The notes below the pieces were generated by a model. The model made no database searches. It was not told where the DNA came from and saw only the letters and a program-made list of their open reading frames with translations. DNA of 64,000 nucleotides. Origin: Oxyruncus cristatus (Eukaryota > Chordata > Aves > Passeriformes > Cotingidae). Positions 24,376-36,500 of the stretch are shown in pieces. The DNA lies in assembly GCA_013399855.1 (NCBI GenBank), contig VXAY01001269.1, positions 1 through 64,000 on the forward strand. Reading direction: 5' to 3'. The position numbers were made by a program, and so were the translations under genes. Numbering within the stretch: position 1 is the stretch's first letter; the number at the start of each line of letters is the position of its first letter.

Positions 24376-25099
24376 TGCTGTGACATCCAACTGTCACTCA
24401 CAGCTAATAGGAATGCTTACTGAACTTTTTAGCTATTGTTTGTGCAATAATACAAAGCAATTAGACGTGATAGTGTTAGATTGATAAATACTAAGTGATT
24501 AGATTGATTTAAGAGAAAGGTATATAAATAACCTGTAATAGCTTTTGTTTTGCATTGCTTGGCAATTTTAAGAAAAAGTGTGTTTAAATAACAAAAATAT
24601 ACAAAAATATGGGAATCCAGTTTTCATCAGCCTCCCAGATTCAGTGTTCCATAGGTTATGCAGAAGTGTAATATGTGATATATATTCCAGTAGGGCATAA
24701 AGGAAAGTTTTTTGAAAACATGTGTGATCTGTCCCAGGGTTAGCTCAATGCAAAGTTAACTCAGGATATTAATACGAGTGTAAAACTCCACATCAGTATT
24801 CTGCACCAGCCCACAATGAATACACCTGCAGTCCCTGGACTCAAGATATCAGCAAGTATAACTTAATCTGCTGCTCTACCAAAATAAGCTGCACTCATAT
24901 TACTTCCCCATTCAGTTAGCACTGGGAAAAATGTTACATTAGTTCAAGCAAATGATTTTTTTCTTTTTCTCTCCATGTAAAATGCTAAGGAAGACATAGC
25001 TTGGTGGGGTTCTTGGGACCAAAGGGAAAATGTACAGCAACCTAATTAAGCTTCTTAGGCAGGGACACGAATAAAACAGCGAAATGAATGGAAAGACAG
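24376..25099. other. Unique AT-rich DNA
   Basis: No gene or repeat family recognised between the CR1 tail and the MIR element. Confidence 0.5.
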
Positions 25100-25270
25100 A
25101 TATTGAGCCAGGAGTTAGAACAGTTTATACTCAAACCAACCACAGCTTAATTCAAATGACCTCGAAAAGTGTTTTCCCCTCTCTGTGCCTCTGTTTCCTC
25201 ATCTGCATAAGCAAACAGTGATGCCGGCTCCACTTCACAGTGTACTTGGAGATCAAGGCATTATTGGAAA
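25100..25270 (+). mobile_element. MIR (CORE-SINE) relic
   Basis: The stretch CCTCTCTGTGCCTCTGTTTC at about 25179, followed by CTCATCTGCATAA, matches the MIR core on the plus strand. Upstream, GAGCCAGGAGTTAGAACAG fits the tRNA-derived region (consensus GGAGCCAG...). Heavily diverged, as expected of an ancient amniote SINE. It lies about 90 bp left of a younger solo LTR. Confidence 0.75.
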
Positions 25271-25356
25271 CCAATTTCACGTTTGTACCCAGGTGACATA
25301 ACTCAGTTAGAATGAATTTCCTCACTAAATTTACAGACAAAATGCTTTCTTAATTG

Positions 25357-25362
25357 GATGAC
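25357..25362. repeat. Target-site duplication GATGAC (left)
   Basis: Identical to 25869-25874; flanks the minus-strand LTR. Confidence 0.85.
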
Positions 25363-25868
25363 TGTCGGGTCTCTTACCCCCGCTTAGCGTTGGGGCGACC
25401 CAGTTCTAGTTCTGTTTCCGTTTGAGGAACCCATTTCCGCCGGCTGAGTGGATGGGGAGGGGGAACACTCCAGAGCTCAGGGGTTCCTTTCGGCCCCGAG
25501 CCTGGAGGGGAAAGCTGCTCCCTCTCCCCTCCTGCCACGTGGTCCCATGGCAGGCACAGACACAGCACCCCGGGCGCGGAGAGGAGGCAAGAGAGAGATT
25601 TATTGTTGGGGGGTTACATTTATAGGGTTAGGGTTCACAGGGTTAGCCAATTACAGGCAACGGGAAGGGGTTAACAACCAATAGGAAGGGGTCAAAGGGG
25701 GCCAATGAGAGCACTCAAGGTATCTTTTCAGGGACATTCCTACACGGGACAATACCTGCCGTAGGGGTCACTGGGAAGAAGAACCACGAGGTAGCAAAAG
25801 GATTACAAACAAGCCATCTTGTAACATGTCTTAAACAGTTTTCTCATACCTGCAGGTTTACTGCAACA
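25363..25868 (-). mobile_element. Solo LTR, probably class II (ERVK-like), minus strand
   Basis: A 506-bp LTR bounded by perfect 6-bp duplications GATGAC. Read on the minus strand it starts TGTTGCAG and ends AAGAGACCCGACA. The minus strand has TATAAA (25619-25624) followed by AATAAA (25599-25604), then a long GC-rich U5 of about 235 bp. The GC-rich part explains the small overlapping open frames at 25374-25684. The 6-bp duplication suggests class II; family not named. It is not obviously similar in sequence to the LTR at 19.7 kb. No internal proviral sequence remains. CpGs survive in number (e.g. CCCCGGGCGCGG), suggesting a rather recent insertion. Confidence 0.88.
25599..25604 (-). promoter_or_regulatory. 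LTR polyadenylation signal (minus strand)
   Basis: TTTATT on the plus strand is AATAAA on the minus strand, 15 bp downstream of the TATAAA at 25619-25624 in LTR orientation. This TATA-to-poly(A) distance is short, so the TATA match may be fortuitous. Confidence 0.5.
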
Positions 25869-25874
25869 GATGAC
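25869..25874. repeat. Target-site duplication GATGAC (right)
   Basis: Second copy of 25357-25362. Confidence 0.85.
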
Positions 25875-26759
25875 TAAACTGATTCCTCCTCTTCTAAAAT
25901 ATGGAGTGATTAAATCCAAAAATAGCAGCTGGTCAGGATGAACTCTCATTACACTTTTAGAAAAGGGACGTTTTTAGAAATGTGATGGAAAAGTTCAGCA
26001 GTTGTATTCACAGTCACTTTGAATGCATCGCTCTAACTAGATCATCAACATTTTCCTTTGGCTTTTTAAACATAAGACAGGCAGAAGTAACCTTATTTAC
26101 ATAATTACAATTATACACTGTAATGAGATTCCATCTTATAACAGCTTCCCCAAACACAAAGGGGAAGAACAGGTCTGCAAATCTAAGCCTTAAAAAAACC
26201 CCATTCTACAAAATAACAGTTAATATGTTGCTACATGTACTGTGCAATTTAGAAACCTTTCTAGAAAATGCTATATAAATACAAATACTCTATTTACTCT
26301 TCATGGTAAAAGTTCAGACATCCATTATTTTGTTGAAATCTTCTACTAGAGTATAATTTGCCTTTTTATTTAAGAAAATGCCCAGCAATGTACGTTTTTC
26401 TCTCTCTAATCAATGTCAAAACATGTAAAGATGCACCAGTGTGCCTGAATTTATCCAAGGTGCTTGCTGAAGAAGTGAGTACAGCTATACCAATCATAAA
26501 GACTACACAGACTGAAAGATTCCATGTGGCTTTGCTGTAAAACAATGACAAAATTCCTAAAGACTTGGCTTGCTCACTTTGGTCCAGAAAGAGCCTGTAA
26601 ATACAAGTGCCACTTCAAAATTAAGTTAGGAAGCTCAGTGTCCAATTGAGTCCAAGTTTTGACTTCTACAAGGATGGAGATTCTTCAGCCTCTTTGAGCT
26701 TATTTCAGCGCTTCACCTTCCTCAAGGCAAAGAATTATTTTCTCTTTTTTTTTTTTCAG

Positions 26760-26924
26760 CTGGAGTTTCCCTGGTGGCAGCCTGTAGCTGTTGTCCCCTA
26801 CAACTCTGCTGTGTATATACCCTCTTTTCTTTTATCTCTTTCTAAACTGTCATTGGAACTAACAAAGCCTCAGTGTAAGCAACACAGAAGAAGGAGACCT
26901 CTAGAAAAAGTGGACATAATGCAG
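26760..26924 (+). other. Candidate internal exon, 55 codons, phase 0-0
   Basis: Seen: a long pyrimidine tract (26738-26757) ending in CAG at 26757-26759, then 165 bases open in one frame, then GCAG|GTGAGC, a near-ideal donor at 26925. The open frame runs from before the acceptor (26646) through to 26939, and the exon would start and end exactly between codons. The putative peptide begins LEFPWWQPVAVVPYNSAVYI and has a basic stretch HRRRRPLEKVD near its end. I recognise no domain. It could be an exon of an unannotated protein, an exon of a non-coding RNA, or a chance pairing of splice-like sites. No neighbouring exon was found. Confidence 0.25.
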
Positions 26925-27165
26925 GTGAGCTGGTCTTAGTGCAAAGATGCTTGTACTTAAGGCAATGCTCACTGGCAAGAGCGTGGGGGAAAATACTTCT
27001 AGCCCTCTGCTGTTAAGAAATGAGGGATACTGGGGTTAAATAGGATTTAAGTCCTATTTGTAGATAGTTTTCTTTAAATACTTAGCCCTGAGACATTTGC
27101 CTTCAATTTGAGAAAATTATTTAAAGTACTGTAGATAAATTACAGAAGACATTTGTATGGTTCTA

Positions 27166-27185
27166 TTTGTTTGTTTGTTTGTTTT
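27166..27185. repeat. (TTTG)n microsatellite
   Basis: Four to five units of TTTG. Confidence 0.8.
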
Positions 27186-27829
27186 TAATTTTTGCAATAG
27201 AAATTATTATGCATGCACAAAGCAATGCACTTGAAGAGAACAGGGAGGTCCACATATGGAACCTACACACAGGAAGGTCTGAAGAGGGTTTCAATTGACT
27301 CAAAGTATTTTTTTCAAAGAGTAAAGACAGTTGTGTTTTGAGAAAACTTAGAACAATATCATTAAGAGAGCCGTATCAAAAGACAGATTGTTGCTTATCT
27401 CCAGAAGATGGAGTAGGTAAAGCCAAGTTTGGTTCAAACAGGAGCACAGGAATGAAACAAAATATTTTTCCATTTAAAATCACTTCTGATTAGAGCATCT
27501 GGTACTACATACGCTAGAAAGGACCCAAAATATTACAGCTCTATTTTCTATTTTAATGGATAATTGGTAACACTAGATTACAGGATTTGCAGGTTCCAAG
27601 TGCTGTATTTTCGTAGGGAAGAGCCTCCTTTCTTTCAGGCTTAATAAGCTTGGCCTATATCAGCTTTTCTCACAGCAGTCCAAGTGTCACATTTGGGTTG
27701 CGGGAAGCTTGTTAGCAGTAATTACCAGCAGTAGGTTCTATTATTTGCCAAAGTAATTTTCCCTGCTAAGTACCACCAAAACTGCCTCAGGCCTTTAATT
27801 TTTTTTTTGCCTTCCCCTGGCTCCCTTTT

Positions 27830-28100
27830 AAGCGGGAGCATTTTCCCAGGATACCGCCCTGCACCGAGCGGGCCGGGGCAGAGGGAGGCTCCGGGTATCA
27901 ATGTGATCTTGAGGGATGGGGTCAGTCCCAGCCAAAGCCTTTCACAAACAGAACCTGAACCCTATTAGAGATGCAAATCCACTCTGTAAGTGAGGATTGT
28001 TTCCCTGGTATAATGTGCCCGAGGAATTCCTGGGCAGCCCCGCTTTTCAGCGCCCGGTCCTTTGTCCGCCTTAGCAAATTTCTGCAGCCTGTTTAAACCC
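27830..28100. promoter_or_regulatory. CpG-rich patch, candidate regulatory element
   Basis: I count about 12 CpG dinucleotides in 270 bp, within DNA otherwise poor in CpG and outside any recognised repeat. Nearby are a palindromic GTAATTAC homeodomain-type site (27718-27725), an exact octamer ATGCAAAT (27971-27978) and CTTTGT/ATTGT SOX-type motifs at about 28060-28170. The motifs are seen; enhancer or promoter function is inference. There is no TATA box with an adjacent coding exon. An unrecognised GC-rich repeat remains possible. Confidence 0.3.
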
Positions 28101-29556
28101 CGGCCATTGTCTCCACAGCTTCAATGATTTCTCTCCCTGCCACCAGCTCACAATGGGCTGATATGAACATCTTTGTTACTGCTTTTGTACTGTATATCAG
28201 AGTAATGTTTCAGCAGATTGAGGCCTAGCAGGAAGAATTAAACCTGTACTACACAGAGCATGATGAATTGCTGGATTTACATATCATTTCAGAGGGTATT
28301 TCTGGTGGCTCTTTCTGAATGGTGTTGTGTCTCGAAGGATGTAGTCAAGGGATGAAGTGACAGAAAAGGAAGTGATTTAGATATTCACTGACAGCTTAAT
28401 ACAAGATGGGGACAAATTGTGCCGGTTCTCCTATTGCATCCTTCCCTGTTATTAAATAGGTAGGAGGAGGTGGACGCACCCATATCCCGTAGATCTGCCA
28501 TGCTGGGCTATGCACTGTGGCCAGGAGAAAGAAGGCTAGAGGAGATTTAGTTTGTTCAATAGGAGCTTGCTCTGAAACAACCTCAAGTTGCCAGGGCACA
28601 CTACCCTGATGTTCTGATCCTACTGTTCTTGGCCAAAAGATAAACTGCTGATTGAGTCAGGTCTTGACATTACACAGGCAACATATTTCCAGGTCCTGAC
28701 ATGCTGTGCAGCACAATTCTAAGGAAATAGCTGTGCTCCATGTGAAACTGCATGACTTGAATCGGCCTAATACCACTCAACATCTGCAGCTTTAAAGACT
28801 CGTTAGAGACTTGGGTATTCTTTTTCAAAACTTACTTTGCATCCGCAAATCTGGTTTTCTCTAGGTACCTATTTCTGCACCTTCTATCAACTGCATTTGG
28901 GAATAATATCTTTAGGTTTTCTTTTTTATTTATTTTTTTTAATTTGTCTGCACAAATCACTATCATTCTAAAACTGCATTGTTTATAATGGACTTAAGGA
29001 TACTTCTTAGTAGAAGTAAACTCTGCTGTTTAAACTCACAAGGCTTGACAGTGTTTACATAGTTTACAAATGTGAACCACAATCCACATATGGATCATAT
29101 TCTGTGTAACTGGCACTAAAACAATGTAATAAGAAGAGATAAGTAAATAAGTCTGTAAAATGGTGGAGTAATGGTAGAAATAATAAGCAGTAATTTTGAA
29201 GTTTTCAAATCAGAAGAAAATTTATATTGACATTAAATCAAAACAAAAAATGTACTTCGGATGCAAGTTCTTTTCCACAGAGGATAGGGCTAAATCTTAC
29301 CCTCAAAATTCAGGCATACAAGCTTTCCCTTGCTGTTTTTCAAAGTACCCCAAATTGAAACATGGTGCACAGATTTGAGGGGAAAAAAATCAATAGCAAA
29401 GACCAAAACAATGGGATTTTATAGGGTCTTTAACAGTATTTCTTTATTATGGGCATTTCTCCAAAGAGAAGAACTTTTGTTCATTTCTGCCCACAACATC
29501 TGGTAATAACCAGACAGATTAAACAGAACAATCACCTGAAACAGAACGATCGTCTG

Positions 29557-30012
29557 TTGGAATGGGTCCAGAGGAGAACCACTAAGCTGAACACAGGGTT
29601 GGAACAGCTCTCCTATGAAGACAGGCTGAGAGAGTCAGGGTTGTTCAGCCTGGAGAAGAGAAGGCTCTGGGAAGACCTTATAGCAGCCTCCCAGTACCTA
29701 AAGGGAGCCTACAAGAGTGCTGGAGAGACTTTTTACGAGGACATATAGTTACAGGAAAGTGGGAACAGCCTTCAGCTGAAGGAGGGAACGTTTAGATTAG
29801 ACATTAGGAAGAAATTCTTTCCTGTAAGCATGGTGAGACACTAGAACAGGTTGCCCTGAGAGGCTGTGGACTCCCCACCCCTGGAAGTGTTCAAGACCAG
29901 GCTGGATGAGGCTCTGGAGTAACCTGGTCTACTGGAAGCTTCTCTGCCCATGGCAGGGGGTTGGAGCTACATGATTTTTAATGTCCCTTCCAATGCAAGC
30001 CATTCAATGAGT
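29557..30012 (+). mobile_element. CR1 LINE, 5'-truncated, 3' end present
   Basis: The plus strand encodes the C-terminal part of CR1 ORF2: [20 protein letters not shown], then [19 protein letters not shown], then [19 protein letters not shown]. The frame ends at 29748 after FYEDI. The sequence continues colinear with the family (TTTAGATTAGACATTAGG at about 29791, GAACAGGTTGCCCTGAGAGG at about 29845, CTGGATGAGGCTCTGGAGTA at about 29902) to the 3' end CATTCAATGAGTT near 30012. This is the best preserved CR1 of the window but is cut 5' and frame-broken, so it cannot move by itself. Confidence 0.95.
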
Positions 30013-30709
30013 TACCTAGAAAGAGAAGATATGAGTCTGAAATGTTATTGTAGTAGTGCTGTACTTGCTGTAGACAACAAGGGAATCAGGTTTGAAAGGA
30101 TCAAGTGATAGGAGTGATGAGCAGTTTTCATGGATACATTTGAATACATGGTGCAGCGTTGTTATTTATCTCTATATGGGTCAGAAATCCACGCAAGATA
30201 GACCCCAGCAAGAGTACTACTTCAATTTTTTCCTTAGCAAGTAGTAGCCTTAGTTTAGATGGACCATTTCTACCACAATGACTAATAGTGGAAAATAGAG
30301 GACCCTTTGGCAATTGCTTAATCATTCTGCCCTGATCTCTTTTTGAGAGATCCTTCACCAAGAAATCTGGATTTCTGGCTAGATATCTAATAAGCTTCTT
30401 AATTCATTTCTTAGTCATTCTTGCAAGCTTTGCAGACACATACGTACAGCTCTTCCTTTCACTTGGATCAGAAAGAGCATTACTAAGAGAATTTACAGCA
30501 GGGAGATATCAAAGCTGGCTACTGAAGTACAAGTAAGACTGGTGAGGCAAGGTGGCTTGACACCCATTATGTTCTCAGCCATAATAATTATGACTCCTTT
30601 CCCTTGATCATCTGTTAGTTATTTCAGTTTCTTTACAGGTGTTACATGCAGTACGCTGTACTAATTCAAAATAAACTGAAATTATGTGAACAGTTTTCTG
30701 TGCCATATC

Positions 30710-30722
30710 TTTTTTTTTTTTT
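30710..30722. repeat. Poly(T) tract
   Basis: Thirteen consecutive T. Confidence 0.8.
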
Positions 30723-32534
30723 CTGAACTATCTGGAGTGTCTAAACTTGAAAGCAGCAACTCCTCCCAAAGTGTGTTTTGAATGGTTATATGTGTAACCT
30801 TGGCAAACAGGTGAAGTGGGAAGCTGGATACATCTTTACATGGAACAGGGCTGGTTGGGACAATTGTTATTCATTAATGTTACATTTGTTTTGCATTAAC
30901 AATGCAAAACCTACATGTTTATTTTGACAACAGGCATCAGTCAACCATAATTGAATTAAAACAAAAAGCATCCACCCACCCACCCTGCCCCCTACAATTG
31001 TAAGTTGTAGAAGTCAAGCTTGGTTCGTTTCCCACCTTACTGGCAGAACTACCTAGCAAACAAACTGACAAACAAACTCTGCTACACTTGTCATAGAGAC
31101 CAGTCCTGGAGGTAGTCTTAGGAAAAAATGACTCAGATCATTTCCAGAGTACTTTTATATTAATTCATTTCAGTAAATAGGTAGTCTATTCAAACAGATT
31201 TTATTACTTCATTGCGCCATAAATATTTCTCTGCTCTAGTCATAAGCTGTTAAACAACATCTATCACCAAGAAATCCAACAGTCAGTGTGTTTTATACTG
31301 TTAACAAGACATACTCACTGAAAACTGAGTCACCTAATTATCTTGACAGCTTAATTTCTAAATGTGAGACATACTTCTTCTAGGTAGCTTAATTCAAGTT
31401 ATATTTCTTTCCTAAAGTATTCCTGATACTCTGTTAAAACTACCAAATAGTGATTATATAGATCCTCCATAAAATAGCTAGTCCTCCCTTCTTAGCCCAT
31501 TTTTACATCTATTATCACTCCAGCCCCATGCTTCCTTTTTCTCTTCCCGTTACAAAAGGTTTTCTTGTTAGCACCAGCAAGAATGCTATTAAAACTGTCT
31601 CCAGCACTGCAGGCTTTGACAACACCAATCCTTTTCTGCTTCATTCCAAAGTCACAGCACATCCTCCAAGGAGTCAGGAATCCATTTTAACTTATATGAC
31701 AGAAGTACTTATTAGAACTAAAGATTACACTATTTTAAATCACTTGAAGATGTACCAAAAATTGTCTCATACACAATTACTATTTCTTCTCAAATTATGT
31801 TAAAAGGGCAGTCTTCTGTTCCTTGCAGAAAGACAGAAGTAAAGCCCAGGAAAGTCCATTAAACAAACAAAAAGCCCAGCAAACCAAACCAGTTTGGCAA
31901 TATGCAGTTTGGTAAACTGCTACTGACTTAAACCACAAAGAAACTGTTATGTGACAGAAAGCTCATTGAATAACCCGACAGGACTGTAGGTGTGTCTACC
32001 TCTGCCAAATGCAGGCTCCCAAATTCTGATCCAGATTATGTTTCTGTGATTGGAGACCTGAAGTCTCTGGTTTTTGAAGGAAGAATGGTAAGGTAAAGGA
32101 AAATCTGAGTAAAATGGTTAATTGTAGCATTAACAGCTACTCTATACAGCTCAATCTTTTGTACTTCCAGTGTTGAAGTCAACCCTGGCACTTAGAAACT
32201 TCTGGACTTCATGAATGAAGGGCCACATCCTCCTCCTCTTCCACAGGAACAGTCATCTCCAAGGCAAATATGAAGTACCCTCAACATCACAGAGTTTTTG
32301 AGTGAATACCGTGGAGAGCCTTGTTCATGCGTGTTTGTATGGGGTTTTTTTTCTTTGTTTGGTTGGTTGGAGTTGAAAGACTGCTCAGTCTTTATGCTCA
32401 GTTGTCAACTTGTAATTTTCAGGATGTCAATGTTACACAAACCAAAACCAGGAGAATTGAATTTCACTAAGAATACCACGACTGCTTTGCTTAAGGTGCA
32501 GTCTGCTTCCAGAGCTTTGGAGAGAAGTGACAGC

Positions 32535-32548
32535 CACACACACACACA
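32535..32548. repeat. (CA)7 microsatellite
   Basis: Seven uninterrupted CA units. Confidence 0.9.
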
Positions 32549-33449
32549 GAAAATGGCAAAATTATTAATCGAGGGGCAGAAGGGGGGGTGACACACACCT
32601 TCTTTTTCCACAAATCACAGGGATCAGCAGAATATAACACTGGCAAAAAGATCCCCTTAAATACATCAGCACTTTGGACAAAGACATGCTTTGTCTCACA
32701 GGCTTAAACTTCCATCTCCAAAACCTCTCCTGGTTTATTGTGTAACCTACTCTTACAGAGTATCAACCACTACCTTAAACAACTTTTGTTTCCCATCAGC
32801 ACTGCCCACCTGGAAAACATATCTATGCATTTCACTCTTTTGGATGATTGTAACACTCTCCTGAACTTTCAGGCTCCGTTTGCCCATAAGCATATGACAC
32901 ATTTTTTTTTTTTTTAAGTGTCACAAGACACCACGTAACTGGAGCCCAATTAATAAGAAGTATAAAAAAGTGAAACAAAACAAAGTGCAGACCCCATTTT
33001 TGTCACCTAGAAACATTAGGCAGTTCCTTTGGAAAACACATGTGTAAACAAAACTTCTGCCGAGATTCTGTAATGAGCCAAGGGTCTGCCTTTCTTATCC
33101 TGGAATTCTAGGTGGATCAAGCCAGGTGTGATGCACAGCAGACCAAGTTTTTATCCTGCTTGCCCTCTGTGCATTTTCATTATTTAGTTATTAAGCAGTT
33201 CTCACTTCTTTTTCCTTAGATAAACCCAGGTTTTGAGTCCTTTGTACCCAGCATTAGCTCCTGATGGACCCTCTTGTCCCTCACAAAAAAGCAATCTTAA
33301 TGTCTCAGTTTATATTCCTGGTTCCCTCATTATTTAAAAGGCATTCCTATTCTTTATTCTGTCTTAAAAAGTAGTTCTCCAGAATTCTACACTTCTCAAA
33401 TGCCATTCAAGGTGAAAATGCAGTGTTAGGAGCACTTACACAGCTGGCA

Positions 33450-33529
33450 TGGCACGAGTTAGTGGTCTTGGTTGCACTTGATGATCTCAGAGGTCTTTTC
33501 CAACCGGGTTGATTCCATGATTCTATGAA
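33450..33529 (+). mobile_element. CR1 LINE 3'-end fragment
   Basis: CACTTGATGATCTCAGAGGT, CTTTTCCAACCGGGTTGATT and the tail CATGATTCTATGAAC are the hallmark CR1 3' UTR end. Only about 80 bp remain, a severely 5'-truncated copy, the usual outcome of CR1 retroposition. Confidence 0.95.
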
Positions 33530-36500
33530 CTTATGGTTGGTCCCTTACGGCAGGGACAGCCACAAGGCTTTCAACTGAACAGAATATGCTCCTTGATCCT
33601 TTACTGACAGTAGCTGAGCTCACGACAGCATTGGTCTGGATAATATGACAAACATTTGGATAACATGTTGGTATTTTCCTTCACCTTTATCTTATCCCAA
33701 GTTCCAACATCATATCTCACTTTGCTCTTTCAAAATTTTATGTAAGACACATAATGCTCCAAGGGACCAACGGGCTTCTGTAATACCTGTATAATAAAAG
33801 GCAGATTGATAGTGTGAACAGCAGTTGCAATTCCACCTGCAAGTATGGATACTTCCCATCCTATTACAATACCTGTAGAGCCAGGTATTTAAAATATGAG
33901 TCTGTGAGCTACTGTGCCATTCCCAACAACCCTCCCCAAATGAAAACCAAGGAAAGGTGATAAAGAGATTCTCAATAAATATTGTTTTGTGGGCCATTTT
34001 TACCAGCTGAAATATGACTTAAATCAGATCTTCTGATCCTAAAGACATCTAGAATCTGGAAGTGTTGTTACAGTCCCCCTCAAGGTGGCATCTGTGACAT
34101 CCCATGCAAATGCAAACAGAGGCCATATGGAACCATAAGTATTGCTAAGCACAACCCTTCGTATATTCCATTACTTACAAGTGGTCATTGCAATAAAATT
34201 AAGGACAATCAGACAACATTCAGGTGATTGACAACTGAGGTTTTAACTTACCACCTGAATAAGCTTGAATGATTTAAGCCGCTGATATTGAACATTTCAT
34301 TTAAAATTAATAGCTATAGTGAGAGAAGAATGGCTTACTGTAGGGAGTGTGTGGCTTTCCTCCATTTTGAATTGATTTAAATTTATTTGTGCTTTGGGAG
34401 GATTTATTTCAGAGTGGAGATGGGGTCAAGGGACTTAGGGACAACCTAAAGGGTACATGTTGAACACATACCTTTCAGTAAAGGTCACACACAAAATCAA
34501 AAATCAAACCCGACCCCAAATAATTGCCTTGTACTTTCAAGTTACAAACCTTTTTCTCAAAACACTCTTTAAAAGTTCAGTTTTGAATTTCAGCAAACAT
34601 TGGAAGCTTAAGTGGGGGACTCTGAACAACATATAAACTAATTATTGATTTTCCCCCTTAAGACAGCAAGCTTATTCCAAGGAAAAGAGATAATCCTCTT
34701 AAAGTTTTGCTCTAAGAACCTCTAGGAACACAGATAAAATAAGTTTATAAATAGGTATCCATTGAGAATTTATTTGCATTTCAGTGTAGCTGGGCCTGAT
34801 GGAGGCTCTGAACAGTGCTCTTCAAAACCCAAACATACGGTTTGATGAAGAACTGCTGCCCACACAGTTTTGGTTTTATGATAAACTGTTCTGTTTAGTG
34901 TTTAAAGCCAATTGGTCCATTTATTTCAGTCAAGTTGATTCTGATGACTTCTAATGACTTGAAAGTGCACTTTTTTGTCACAGTGACACCTCATGGCTCC
35001 AGAGGTGGTTTGCTTGCAGCAGATGTTTAGCTCTACTTACTAATCTATGTGAAAATGTATTTCAGGGACTACAAGGCTTTCTTCCTTTTTTTTTTTGTCT
35101 TCAAAGAGCCATCTGTATTTTTTCCTACCTTCCCCATCACCTTCCTTGGGTTTTCTATAATGCACATAATTATTGAAGTACTAAACACAACATTTACTAT
35201 TGCTCAGAATCAGATACACTTATGCTCACATATCCTCTTCTTTAAGTCTTGATCGTGAGCAAAATCAATAGTTTATTACAGGAACAATTTTTCATGTGTC
35301 ACTTTCAAAGTGCACCTCACAGTACTCTAATATGCAGAGATATTTCCTGCCACCTTCATTTATTAGTGAAGAGGTCTTAAATTAGAGAGAAAAGGTTTAA
35401 TGAAAATAGTTTCCCACTTGCAAATGTCAGCTTACTTCTTATTTTCAACAAGATATCTTACAGTGTTTGTCCAAGAAATGAGAACTGAAGCCCAGCAGTT
35501 CCCCTTCATCACGATGAATTCCCACTGACCAGCATCATGGTGTCAACAGAGGAGACAGGGAGGGGAGAATAACACCAAAATAAATAAATTTTAAAAATTC
35601 CTCTTGAATTTGGCAGAGAAACACACACAGGGTTATTATAACAAACCCAAAAACTAACTACCTGCAGCATTGCTGCTTTACTACCCATACAAGTAAGAAC
35701 AGCAAAGGCAATTAATTGAGAAAATATTTCTAAGTCAAATCACAGTGTGTAAAGACCGATGCTGAGAAGATCTATGTCAAAAAAAAGGATGCAGATGGTG
35801 GACTCAATAGTCCCTATCTTACTGCTGAAGGGAAAATAATACAAGTGGTCGGTTCTGTACCCAGAAAAATATATGGTTCCGATACTAAAGTTACTCCTAA
35901 AATTTACTCATTAGTAGAATAAGTACTTCTAACAACCTGCCTTGTGTTAATAAACGCAAAGTACTGATTTTTAGTAGATGCACAATGCAACACAAGTAAA
36001 AATTAGGGTATTAAAATTTGATTTTTTTTTTAATAACTTTCCCTGTTTGTGATATAATGCTGAAGTTGCAAATATGGTTTACTCCTGAGGCTTTATTTCG
36101 TAGTGTGAATTCCTCAATTCTAATGTTTTTCTTTTAACTTTAGGATTGAGTTTATTACTTTTTGTATTGCAGTGTTGTCCAAAATATGATGAGTAGCATC
36201 TAAAGCTGAAGAAGCAGCCAATTCTGGCAAGGAAAGCAGGCAATAACCCCTGCAGTCCAATTGTACACAAGCAGCAAACACATAAAATAGAAAAGAATAA
36301 GAAGTCTCATTTGTTCTGATATCCAAATCTTTGGATCACCACTGATTTGTACAAAGGTATATATTCAATTATTTCTCCACAGCAAAAGACAAAAATATCT
36401 TCTGAAAGCTATGTCTCATTTAAATAAACAAAAATACCCACCCACAACAACAGAATTGTTCTTTTAACAGGAAAGGACCTATTTTTTAAGCAAAAATTCT

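Larger units (their letters stand above)
25875..29556. other. Unique DNA with a possible exon and a CpG-rich patch
   Basis: Holds the candidate exon at 26760-26924, TTTG repeats at 27166-27185 and the CpG cluster at 27830-28100. The remainder is AT-rich and shows no recognised gene. Confidence 0.5.
30013..33449. other. Unique DNA, no gene recognised
   Basis: Contains a poly(T) at 30710-30722, CCCA repeats near 30971-30983 and a (CA)7 at 32535-32548. No open frame beyond 100 codons. Confidence 0.5.

Noticed and set aside
25625..25635. GGGTTAGGGTT, resembling an interstitial telomere repeat
   Set aside because: Fewer than two full units and located inside an LTR with defined borders.
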